From Lentisphaeria bacterium (GTDB taxonomy: Bacteria > Verrucomicrobiota > Lentisphaeria > Victivallales > UBA1829), in the NCBI GenBank assembly GCA_019408975.1, contig DXVA01000038.1, positions 1,679 to 9,416 on the forward strand: a stretch of DNA of 7,738 bases, written 5' to 3'. The translations under genes and the position numbers were made by a program. The notes below the pieces were generated by a model. It had not been told where the DNA came from and ran no database searches. It saw nothing but the letters and a program-made list of their open reading frames with translations. This document shows positions 1 to 5,962 of the stretch, piece by piece. Every line of letters starts with the position of its first letter. Position 1 is the first letter of the stretch.

Positions 1-733
1 CGCCGATCACGCGACCGTGAATGTCAAGCAGGGGGCCGCCGGAATTGCCGGGATTGACCGAGGCGTCGGTCTGCACATAATTTTCATGCAGGTTGACTCC
101 CACGCCGTTGCGCTTTTTGTTCGATACAATTCCGATCGTCACTGTACGGCTGAGGCTGAACGGCGCGCCGATGGCAATCGCCCAGTGCCCGATCTGAAGT
201 TTTTCAGGGTCTGCAAATTCCAGAACGGGGAAAGAAACTTTTTTATCGCTTTTCACCTTGAGCAGAGCCAGATCGGTCGGCGGATCGATTCCCACGACCT
301 GTGCCGGGAATTCACCGCCGTCATGTGTCGTGATCCAGAAGGAATCCTGCCCGCGAACCACATGGTAGTTCGTCAGGATATATCCATCCTTGCGGATGAA
401 AAAACCGGACCCCTGCCCCGACGGAACTTCCATATAATCAATGCGGCGGCGATAGTTGTTCAGGTCAAAATAAGGGGAAACCACCCCGACGACACGCTGT
501 GCGGTAATCAATACGACGGCAGGCATGGAACGCTGAATCGCCGCGGAAAACATGTCCTGCGCCTCTGCCGCCTTTGTATTCGGTGGCGCGGCGGGGAACA
601 GATCGAGACCCTGCCCCGGAGTTGCTGCCTGCGGCTGTGCGGGTTCGGCGAGAAGCTCGCGCATCGCCAGTGCCGAAGCGGCGCCGATGAATGCGGCGAG
701 AACTGAGAAAACGAAGATTTTCATACTGCTCAT
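1..733 (-). CDS. HtrA/DegP-like periplasmic serine protease, N-terminal part (runs off left edge)
   Basis: Translating the minus strand from ATG at 733 gives 244 residues before the window ends. Residues 5-23 are hydrophobic and end in ASALA, consistent with a signal peptide or membrane anchor. The trypsin-fold domain of family S1C follows from about residue 60. His124 lies in TNYHVV, Asp154 in TDLAL and Ser231 in GNSGGP, so the whole catalytic triad is present. Proteases of this family degrade or sense misfolded envelope proteins. Any PDZ domain would lie beyond the edge, so DegP, DegQ and DegS types cannot be told apart. The start at 733 is preferred over the in-frame ATG at 724 because an AGGAG (complement of 739-743) sits 5 bases upstream. 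The gene is divergent from the DMT transporter gene. Family call is confident; exact subtype is not. Confidence 0.93.
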   Translation of the reverse strand, partial: MSSMKIFVFSVLAAFIGAASALAMRELLAEPAQPQAATPGQGLDLFPAAPPNTKAAEAQDMFSAAIQRSMPAVVLITAQRVVGVVSPYFDLNNYRRRIDYMEVPSGQGSGFFIRKDGYILTNYHVVRGQDSFWITTHDGGEFPAQVVGIDPPTDLALLKVKSDKKVSFPVLEFADPEKLQIGHWAIAIGAPFSLSRTVTIGIVSNKKRNGVGVNLHENYVQTDASVNPGNSGGPLLDIHGRVIG

Positions 734-738
734 GAGGA

Positions 739-743
739 CTCCT
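739..743 (-). promoter_or_regulatory. Ribosome binding site deciding the HtrA-like start
   Basis: AGGAG on the minus strand ends 5 bases before ATG 733 and 14 bases before ATG 724, so it favours the upstream start (MSSMKIF rather than MKIF). Confidence 0.7.
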
Positions 744-794
744 GAAAAAAGTTGCAAGTTATTTCATATATACCGAACAATTGACAGCATTTTT

Positions 795-820
795 CCGGAT
801 TTGTTTCATCATTTATCCGG
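795..820. repeat. Inverted repeat CCGGAT-N14-ATCCGG upstream of the HtrA-like gene
   Basis: Perfect 6-base arms at 795-800 and 815-820 flank a 14-base A/T-rich centre. The repeat lies 62-87 bases upstream of the protease start and just past the stop of the possible small ORF. No T-tract follows on either strand in a position fitting an intrinsic terminator, so an operator-like site or chance are both possible. Confidence 0.3.
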
Positions 821-827
821 AGAACCT

Positions 828-992
828 TCATTTTTCCGTTTTCCCTGTGACCGACAGCCGGATCAGATGCAAAGCGCCTGTTCCGAAATAGCCTTGCAAA
901 ACGGCAAATTTATTCTGATCGGGTTCAATGCCCCGACCTTCCAGGTCAGCTTTGATGCCGGTTCTGATATCCGCCGCAATACCTTGAAACAT
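828..992 (-). CDS. Possible small hypothetical protein, 54 residues
   Basis: This ORF is not recognised. ATG at 992 opens 54 codons ending in TGA at 828-830, starting MFQGIAADIRTGIKADLEGR. The composition is mixed and protein-like, with charged and hydrophobic residues alternating, no signal peptide and no membrane segment. An AGGGA lies roughly 8 bases upstream of the ATG, a fair ribosome site. It would lie 94 bases upstream of the HtrA-like gene on the same strand. Against it, its start overlaps the -35 box of a good plus-strand promoter for the DMT gene, and it is short. It occupies most of the 305-base gap between the two divergent genes. It may equally be non-coding or a gene remnant. 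Confidence 0.33.
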   Translation of the reverse strand: MFQGIAADIRTGIKADLEGRGIEPDQNKFAVLQGYFGTGALHLIRLSVTGKTEK

Positions 993-1011
993 CAGTTTTT
1001 CCCTGTATATT
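984..1011 (+). promoter_or_regulatory. Sigma70-like promoter for the DMT transporter gene
   Basis: TTGAAA at 984-989 and TATATT at 1006-1011 are 16 bases apart; each matches the consensus at five of six positions. The predicted start of transcription near 1018 leaves a leader of about 20 bases before the ribosome site. Confidence 0.55.
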
Positions 1012-1038
1012 AGTTGGCTTTTAATTTTCAGGAAGGAG

Positions 1039-1938
1039 ATGTCTGTGTTTGATCTGCCATTATGGTTTCTGCCGATTCTTGCTTCGGCATTCGGGCTCGG
1101 ATTTTATGATCTCTGTAAAAAACATGCGGTACGCGACAATCCTGTCATGCCGGTTCTCTTTTACGCGACGTTGTGCGGTTCCGCATTATTTGTCGCCGCG
1201 ACTCTGGTTGCGGGCAGATTCTCATCCGCCATCATCGCCGAACCTCATCACTGGATTCTGATCCTCGCAAAAACCTTCCTTGTGGCAGCCAGCTGGACCT
1301 GTGTCTATTATGCAATGCGCGAACTGCCGATTTCCATCGCATCGCCGATCCGCGCAAGTGCGCCGCTCTGGACCGTAATCGGCGGGATTCTTCTTTTTCA
1401 TGAAATTCCGAGTCCGTTGCAGGGAGTCGGGATGCTTGCGATTTTCATCGGTTATTATCTTTTCTCCGTATTCGGCAAGCTGGAAGGCATCTCGTTTACC
1501 GGAAACAGGGGCATTCATTTCATCCTCCTCGGGACAATTCTCGGTGCGGTTTCGGCACTGTATGACAAATACCTTCTGGGAGTGGCGATGATCCCGCGCG
1601 ATACATTGCAGTTATGGTTTTCCATAGACCTCGTTTTCATTCTCGGTGCGGCATATCTGGTCAGACTCTGCCGGGGCAGAAATCAGAAATACGTGTTTCA
1701 CTGGCGCTGGTCGATCCCGCTGACCGGCATTCTGCTGATCGCCGCGGATTACCTGTATTTTTACGCCGTCAGCTTGCCGGACGTTCATATTTCGATTCTG
1801 TCGCTGATCCGCCGCTGCAACTGCATCGTGGCATTCGTTTTCGGCGTGTGGTATTTCAAGGAGACTCATATCCGGCAGAAAGCCCTCGCCCTTGCGCTGA
1901 TTCTGCTGGGAGTGTTTTTTCTGGTGCTCGCCGGATAA
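1039..1938 (+). CDS. EamA/DMT-superfamily inner-membrane transporter
   Basis: The 299-residue product is the usual length for a ten-helix drug/metabolite transporter. Hydrophobic segments fall at about 8-25, 36-58, 72-91, 97-119, 126-146, 158-178, 190-210, 224-244, 251-271 and 281-298, forming two EamA repeats. Family-typical stretches include ELPISIASPIRASAPLW before the end of helix 4 and SILSLIRR...GVWYFKE in the second repeat. Such proteins export or import small metabolites, but the substrate cannot be read from sequence. Two starts compete: ATG 1039 has AGGA 5 bases upstream, while the in-frame GTG at 1045 has AGGAG 6 bases upstream; the difference is two residues. The next gene follows on the same strand after 122 bases with no clear terminator between, so read-through is possible. 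Confidence 0.92.
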   Translation: MSVFDLPLWFLPILASAFGLGFYDLCKKHAVRDNPVMPVLFYATLCGSALFVAATLVAGRFSSAIIAEPHHWILILAKTFLVAASWTCVYYAMRELPISIASPIRASAPLWTVIGGILLFHEIPSPLQGVGMLAIFIGYYLFSVFGKLEGISFTGNRGIHFILLGTILGAVSALYDKYLLGVAMIPRDTLQLWFSIDLVFILGAAYLVRLCRGRNQKYVFHWRWSIPLTGILLIAADYLYFYAVSLPDVHISILSLIRRCNCIVAFVFGVWYFKETHIRQKALALALILLGVFFLVLAG

Positions 1939-1996
1939 TCCGCCGCACGGCAATGTAAAAAGCAGGAAAAAAAGAGTGGATTTTAAGAATCAGGTA

Positions 1997-2024
1997 TTGC
2001 AACTCCCTGCATTCCGGTTATCTT
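1997..2024 (+). promoter_or_regulatory. Weak promoter candidate for the deacetylase gene
   Basis: TTGCAA at 1997-2002 and TATCTT at 2019-2024 have a 16-base spacer. The -10 match is only partial, so transcription from the upstream DMT promoter is an equal alternative. Confidence 0.25.
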
Positions 2025-2060
2025 TACCGAATCCCATAAACAACAGAGGACGGGAGAATC

Positions 2061-2852
2061 ATGAAACTCACATTTTGTTTTCCGGAAGGGAAGAAAAAGG
2101 CGCTTACATTCAGTTATGATGACGGCGCCAAACCAGATGAACGTCTTATCGAAATCTTCAACAGGCACAATATGAAAGCGACGTTCAACCTGAATGCCGC
2201 CCGTTACCAGGAAGAACCGGAGAAAAATGCGGCATACCTCAAACAGCTTTATGCAGGGCACGAGATCGCATGTCACGGAAAAACGCATCCCTTTTTTGAG
2301 CGCATCACGCAGATGTCGCTCGTCGAAGATATTCTGGAAGACCGGCGCATGCTCGAAGAGCTCACCGGAAGAATCGTCAACGGCATGGCATACCCCTACG
2401 GGACTTATGACTCGAATGTGCTCCAGACTCTGCGCTCTCTCGGCATCGTATATTCCAGAACGGTGAGATCGACAGGCAAGTTCGGTTTCCCGGATGATTT
2501 TCTGGAATGGAACCCGACCTGCCATCACCGCGAGAACATAGCGGAACTCGCCGACCGCCTTCTTGCGACTCCGTATCTCTCGCTCTGCTACGTCTGGGGA
2601 CACTCCTTCGAGTTCGACCGGAACAACGACTGGCATATCATAGAGGATTTCTGCGCGAAACTGGCGGGCAAGGAGGATATCTGGTATGCGACGAACATGG
2701 AAATCCATGATTACATCACTGCATTCCGCCGCCTGGTGACATCCGCCGACTCGCATATCGTGCGTAATCCGTCCGCACAGACGGTCTGGCTGCTGGACTG
2801 GAACAACATGGTGCTGGAACTCAAGGGCGGAAGTGAAATGTTTCTGGCGTAA
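2061..2852 (+). CDS. Polysaccharide deacetylase, CE4/NodB type, cytosolic
   Basis: The 263-residue product carries the NodB-homology motifs in order. Motif 1 is TFSYDDG (16-22), with Asp20 as likely catalytic base and Asp21 as metal ligand. Motif 2 is HGKTH (His72 and His76 as metal ligands). Motif 3 is AYPYGTYD (110-117). Motif 5 is WGHSFEF, with His181 as the probable catalytic acid. The family removes N- or O-acetyl groups from sugars or amide-linked substrates using a divalent metal. No signal peptide or membrane segment is seen, so a cytosolic small-molecule or oligosaccharide substrate is more likely than the cell wall. The residues after about 225 form a tail beyond the catalytic core. 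ATG 2061 has GGGAG 4 bases upstream. It sits 146 bases before a sugar-type oxidoreductase gene, hinting at related carbohydrate work. Confidence 0.9.
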   Translation: MKLTFCFPEGKKKALTFSYDDGAKPDERLIEIFNRHNMKATFNLNAARYQEEPEKNAAYLKQLYAGHEIACHGKTHPFFERITQMSLVEDILEDRRMLEELTGRIVNGMAYPYGTYDSNVLQTLRSLGIVYSRTVRSTGKFGFPDDFLEWNPTCHHRENIAELADRLLATPYLSLCYVWGHSFEFDRNNDWHIIEDFCAKLAGKEDIWYATNMEIHDYITAFRRLVTSADSHIVRNPSAQTVWLLDWNNMVLELKGGSEMFLA

Positions 2853-2899
2853 AAAACGGGATTATTACGAGAAAAAGCTGCTTTTCTGTTAGGCAGACG

Positions 2900-2926
2900 T
2901 TGATTTTTCGTTTTACCGGGTATAAC
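2900..2926 (+). promoter_or_regulatory. Promoter candidate for the Gfo/Idh/MocA gene
   Basis: TTGATT at 2900-2905 and TATAAC at 2921-2926 are 15 bases apart, slightly short of the optimum. Transcription would begin near 2933, inside the adjoining palindrome. Confidence 0.4.
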
Positions 2927-2932
2927 TTATTG

Positions 2933-2946
2933 CTAAATGGATTTAG
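2933..2946. promoter_or_regulatory. 14-base palindrome at the predicted transcription start; possible operator
   Basis: CTAAATGGATTTAG has perfect 6-base arms around a central GG. It begins 7 bases after the candidate -10 box, a position where a bound dimeric repressor would block transcription. No regulator gene is next to it, so the role is inferred from symmetry and position alone. Confidence 0.35.
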
Positions 2947-2949
2947 TTA

Positions 2950-2965
2950 CGGATGGAAACATCCG
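2950..2965 (+). promoter_or_regulatory. Short 5'-UTR hairpin with GAAA tetraloop
   Basis: CGGATG and CATCCG pair perfectly around a GAAA loop, a stable GNRA tetraloop. The hairpin lies in the predicted leader, 18 bases before the ribosome site GGAG at 2984-2987. It could stabilise the messenger or affect translation; it lacks a T-tract and is not a terminator. Confidence 0.4.
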
Positions 2966-2998
2966 GAAAAATAACAAAAAAATGGAGATTTTGGCAAA

Positions 2999-4108
2999 AT
3001 GGCTGAAAGCGTATCGGTCAAGATGGATGGTCCCGTGAAGAAATTCAAGGGCAAAAAATTCAGAGTGGCAATTATCGGCTGCGGTGGAATCGCCCAGACT
3101 CACCTGACGGCGTACAAGGAAATTCCGGAGGTTGAGATCGTTGCCGGTGTGGATATCAATCCTGAAAGACTCAAGGTCATGGAAGAAAAATGGGGCGTTC
3201 CGAAGAAGGCTCTCTTCAAAGACTGGAAGGAAATGCTCAAAAAAATCAAGCCCGATGCCGTAGACGTCTGCACACCGAACGGCGTACACTGCGCACCGGT
3301 CGTGGACGCCTGTCTTGCCGGATGCCATGCCATGGTCGAAAAACCGATGGCGATGAACCCCGCCGAATGCGAAAAGATGATTGCGGCGGCGAAAAAGGGC
3401 AAAGTCAAACTTTCCGTCGGATTCCAGCAGCGTTACAACACCAATACGACAGCCCTGATCCAGGCGCGCAAAAACGGGCAGTTCGGTGACATCATGTTCG
3501 TCAGATGCCAGGCTCTCCGCCGCCGCGGCATTCCGAACTGGGGCGTTTTCGGACAGAAAAAGCTTCAGGGCGGCGGCCCCATGATCGACATCGGCGTACA
3601 CATTCTCGAATGTGCCTATGAATTCATGGGCTCTCCGAAACCGATCGCCGCCAGCGGCAACACATGGACCTATATGGGCAACAAACCGAGCACAGTGCGC
3701 AATGCCTGGCCGAACTGGGATTACAAGACCTACACGGTGGAAGACCTCGCAATCGGGCAGATCCGTTTCGAAAACGGCGCGATCCTCCAGATCGAATCCT
3801 CTTTCGTAGCCCACATTCCGAAAAACGACATCTTCAACTGGTCCGCAATGGGAACCAAAGGCGGATGCAACTGGGAAAATGCCGAGATTTACACCGACCA
3901 GAATGATCTCATGGTCAACATGACTCCGACATTCGTCGGCAATGCAGACTGGATCTACATGTTCAAGACAAAACTTCAGAACTGGGTCGATGCCTGCACG
4001 AAAGGCACGCCGCAGGGCGCGCCCGGAGAAGCCGGACTCGCGGTTCAGAAGATGCTCGACGGAATCTACCGTTCCGCCGAAGCTGGAAAAGAAGTCACGA
4101 TCAAGTAA
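2999..4108 (+). CDS. Gfo/Idh/MocA-family NAD(P)-dependent oxidoreductase
   Basis: The 369-residue product begins with about 20 charged residues, then a Rossmann fold with the dinucleotide motif GCGGIA (27-32). Asp52 ends the second strand, a position often tied to NAD preference. The family EKP motif is at 114-116, with Lys115 the usual catalytic lysine. The C-terminal substrate domain has GGGPMIDIGVH (191-201), where Asp197 and His201 are the expected active-site pair. Members oxidise or reduce sugars, inositols and related alcohols; the exact substrate is not readable here. Length is typical. ATG 2999 has GGAG 11 bases upstream, a little far; an ATG at 2983 is in another frame. The gene has its own leader elements and ends just before a strong terminator, so it may form a single-gene unit or follow the deacetylase gene. 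Confidence 0.94.
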   Translation: MAESVSVKMDGPVKKFKGKKFRVAIIGCGGIAQTHLTAYKEIPEVEIVAGVDINPERLKVMEEKWGVPKKALFKDWKEMLKKIKPDAVDVCTPNGVHCAPVVDACLAGCHAMVEKPMAMNPAECEKMIAAAKKGKVKLSVGFQQRYNTNTTALIQARKNGQFGDIMFVRCQALRRRGIPNWGVFGQKKLQGGGPMIDIGVHILECAYEFMGSPKPIAASGNTWTYMGNKPSTVRNAWPNWDYKTYTVEDLAIGQIRFENGAILQIESSFVAHIPKNDIFNWSAMGTKGGCNWENAEIYTDQNDLMVNMTPTFVGNADWIYMFKTKLQNWVDACTKGTPQGAPGEAGLAVQKMLDGIYRSAEAGKEVTIK

Positions 4109-4125
4109 CTCCTTTCTGAATTCGG

Positions 4126-4160
4126 AATCCCTGCGGTGCAATTGTTCCGCAGGGATTTTT
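4126..4160 (+). terminator. Rho-independent terminator after the Gfo/Idh/MocA gene
   Basis: AATCCCTGCGG (4126-4136) pairs perfectly with CCGCAGGGATT (4147-4157) across a 10-base loop, and the T-run covers 4156-4160. It starts 17 bases after the stop codon. Reading in the other direction no T-run follows, so it mainly serves the plus strand, although it could also slow the convergent permease transcript. Confidence 0.85.
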
Positions 4161-4185
4161 CACGTACCGGAAAAAGAAGACCGGA

Positions 4186-5214
4186 TCAGACGCGGGATTC
4201 AAAATCAATCCGCGGGTCGGCAAGCACATAAAGAAGATCCGAAAGCAGGATGCCCGCCAGCGTCAACGCGCCGCCGAAAGCGAAAAGAGCCATCAGAAGC
4301 GGAATATCGCGGCTGCTCAGCGCCAGCATCGAAAGCGAACCCATGCCGGGAATGTTGAACACATATTCCACCAGAATGCTTCCCGCCACCAGAGACGGCA
4401 GAATTCCTGCAAAGAGCGTAATCATGATGATCAGCGCATTGCGCAATGCATGTTTCATGATGACACCCCATTCACTCAAGCCTTTCGCCCGCGCGGTCTT
4501 GATGTAGTCCTGATGAATCACCTCCAGCATACCGGAACGTGTGAAACGGGCAAGTCCGGCGAACCCTGCGTAGCTCAGGCAGAACACCGGCAGCACATAA
4601 TGCCAGAGCGTGCTGCCGATGATCTGCCATGTCGTCATGCCGCGTGTGATTTCAGGGAAAATCCCTTTCAGCGGGAAAAGAGGGAAGTATCCCCCTTTGC
4701 ACAACATCGCCTGAAGCATCAGGGCAACCCATAATACAGGCAGAGAATAGAGGAAAAAGAGGAAGAAAGTGATGACGTTGTCCAGCTTCGTGTCCGGGCG
4801 GACAGCTGAAAAGATGCCGAGCGGAATCGCAAGCAGATAGGTGACAAGGATCGCAAGCAGATTCAGGCTCACGGTCACAGGCAGACGCTCCAGAATGAGC
4901 CCCGTCACGGGGCGTCCCTTGTCGACGGCGGCGGATTCCCCGAAATCGCCGTGAACCACCCGTTCCAGCCACAGGAAAAAACCGACGGGAACCGGTTTGT
5001 CCAGATGCAGTTTCTCGAGCAGGGAGTTATTGCGGGCAAGCGCGTTTTTATCGGAAGCCATCTGCGCCCCGGCGCCCTCCCCCAGCATGGAACTTTTCGT
5101 GGGATCGCCCGGAGCAAGACGCATCAGCACGTAGCTGGCAAACAGAATAATGAACAACGTCATCACTCCCAGCAGACAGCGTTTCAGCAGGTATTTGAAA
5201 AAACCTTCCTTCAT
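4186..5214 (-). CDS. ABC transporter permease, DppB/OppB family, YejB-like
   Basis: From ATG 5214 the product has 342 residues. It has the N-terminal helix (11-32) and MRLAPGDP (31-38) of the OppB class. Five more hydrophobic segments lie near 112-137, 145-172, 198-222, 262-285 and 308-331. The EAA loop that docks on the ATPase is at 236-262, containing DYIKTARAKGLSEWG and KHALRNAL. FPLFPLKG (177-184) and the end DPRIDFESR resemble YejB, the oligopeptide/microcin C importer subunit, from memory of that family. It would form half of an inner-membrane pore importing peptides or similar solutes. A longer reading from TTG 5274 is possible, but ATG 5214 has GGAG 8 bases upstream and starts where family members start. 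No partner permease, ATPase or binding protein lies in the window. It converges on the oxidoreductase gene. Confidence 0.92.
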   Translation of the reverse strand: MKEGFFKYLLKRCLLGVMTLFIILFASYVLMRLAPGDPTKSSMLGEGAGAQMASDKNALARNNSLLEKLHLDKPVPVGFFLWLERVVHGDFGESAAVDKGRPVTGLILERLPVTVSLNLLAILVTYLLAIPLGIFSAVRPDTKLDNVITFFLFFLYSLPVLWVALMLQAMLCKGGYFPLFPLKGIFPEITRGMTTWQIIGSTLWHYVLPVFCLSYAGFAGLARFTRSGMLEVIHQDYIKTARAKGLSEWGVIMKHALRNALIIMITLFAGILPSLVAGSILVEYVFNIPGMGSLSMLALSSRDIPLLMALFAFGGALTLAGILLSDLLYVLADPRIDFESRV

Positions 5215-5230
5215 CCCGTTTTCTCCATAT

Positions 5231-5284
5231 TCATTCAGAAAACCACAAGATAATGCCTGATTCTCCTTTTTCAAGTGCCCTCAT
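5231..5284 (-). CDS. Possible 17-residue leader peptide before the permease gene
   Basis: ATG at 5284 opens MRALEKGESGIILWFSE followed by TGA at 5231-5233. AGGGA (complement of 5291-5295) lies 6 bases upstream. The stop is 16 bases before the permease ATG, with the permease ribosome site between them, so translation could be coupled. No run of one amino acid typical of attenuators is seen. Short ORFs arise by chance, so this is speculative. Confidence 0.22.
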   Translation of the reverse strand: MRALEKGESGIILWFSE

Positions 5285-5310
5285 GGTTTTTCCCTGTTCG
5301 GGGAAAGACC
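5285..5310. promoter_or_regulatory. Intercistronic hairpin between methyltransferase and permease genes
   Basis: Arms 5285-5294 and 5301-5310 form a 10-base stem around a 6-base loop, with one imperfect pair (T.G on plus, C/A on minus). It starts 34 bases after the methyltransferase stop and ends right at the possible leader ATG, overlapping its ribosome site. No T-tract follows on the minus strand, so it is not a typical terminator; RNA processing, stability or translational control are options. Confidence 0.4.
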
Positions 5311-5344
5311 GGAAGCGCGGCACTCCGGCATCTTGCGAGGCAGT

Positions 5345-5959
5345 TCAATACAGTTTCTTTCTTGCAAACGTCACCAGATGTTCTTCCGGCGCCTGATCCT
5401 GCAGCATTTTCAGGATCACAATGCCGTTCTGCCTGAAAATCCGGCGGTATTCCTCCTGCGAAAGAGTCGAGTAATGAAACATGACGCCGTCCATCCGCCC
5501 GGAAGCACACCCTTCCCTCATGCCGCTGGTCATCAGCAGGACTCCTCCCGGTTTCAGCAGAACGGATATCCGGTCCATCATCGGGCGCTGGCGTTCCAGC
5601 GGCAGATGAAACAGCGAATCCCACGCGAGCACAGCGTCATAAGACTCATCCGTGCAGAAAACCGACGCATCTCCATGCACGAGAACCGCGTCCGGCACAT
5701 AATCCCGCGCAAGACGGATCATCTTCTCCGAAGCATCCACACCTGTCACCTGAAATCCATGATTCAGCAGAATGCGCGTCATCCGCCCGAACCCGCATCC
5801 CAGCTCCAGCACATGCGCATTCGCCGGAAGCATCGCCATCAATTCCTCCAGAAACGGCATACCGCATGAAGACTCCGACATTCCCGCCATGAACCAGTCC
5901 GCGATCTTATCATACGCCGCGCCCGTTTCCAGCGGCGCCGGGTAATGCGTCCGCTCCAT
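5345..5959 (-). CDS. Class I SAM-dependent methyltransferase
   Basis: The 204-residue product has the class I methyltransferase core. Motif I is VLELGCGFG (50-58), which binds S-adenosylmethionine. GVDAS places Asp75 at the usual ribose-binding acidic position. DAVLAWDSLFHLP is the motif IV region, and LLKPGGVLL is the strand 5 region typical of UbiE/type 11 enzymes. About 49 residues precede motif I. It is soluble, with no signal peptide. The methyl acceptor cannot be told from sequence. ATG 5959 is preceded by AGAGGTGA a few bases upstream, lying inside the end of the lipoprotein gene, and only 3 bases separate that stop from this start, so the two are surely cotranscribed. The permease gene follows after 130 bases. 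Confidence 0.93.
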   Translation of the reverse strand: MERTHYPAPLETGAAYDKIADWFMAGMSESSCGMPFLEELMAMLPANAHVLELGCGFGRMTRILLNHGFQVTGVDASEKMIRLARDYVPDAVLVHGDASVFCTDESYDAVLAWDSLFHLPLERQRPMMDRISVLLKPGGVLLMTSGMREGCASGRMDGVMFHYSTLSQEEYRRIFRQNGIVILKMLQDQAPEEHLVTFARKKLY

Positions 5960-5962
5960 GCT

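Noticed and set aside
915..930. GGTTCAATGCC resembling a tRNA T-arm
   Set aside because: No acceptor, D or anticodon stems can be built around it.
17..1013. Plus-strand open frames covering the left end
   Set aside because: The minus strand encodes the HtrA-type triad here, and the plus-strand readings look random.
1932..1951. Small palindromes around the DMT stop codon (CGGATAATCCG, GCCGCACGGC)
   Set aside because: Stems of four to five bases without a T-run; not distinguishable from chance.
1983..2756. 257-codon open frame on the minus strand opposite the deacetylase gene
   Set aside because: It is antisense to a CE4 gene with all motifs intact and has no recognisable domain of its own.
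2870..2887. Possible terminator AGAAAA...TTTTCT after the deacetylase gene
   Set aside because: The arms are short and almost all A/T, and no T-tract follows a stable G/C stem.
2933..4141. 402-codon open frame on the minus strand opposite the oxidoreductase gene
   Set aside because: It is the antisense shadow of the well-supported Gfo/Idh/MocA gene, has atypical composition rich in His, Phe and Arg, and shows no family motif.
5215..5274. Extended permease start at TTG 5274
   Set aside because: The extra 20 residues are unlike the family's N-terminus, and ATG 5214 has a well-spaced GGAG.
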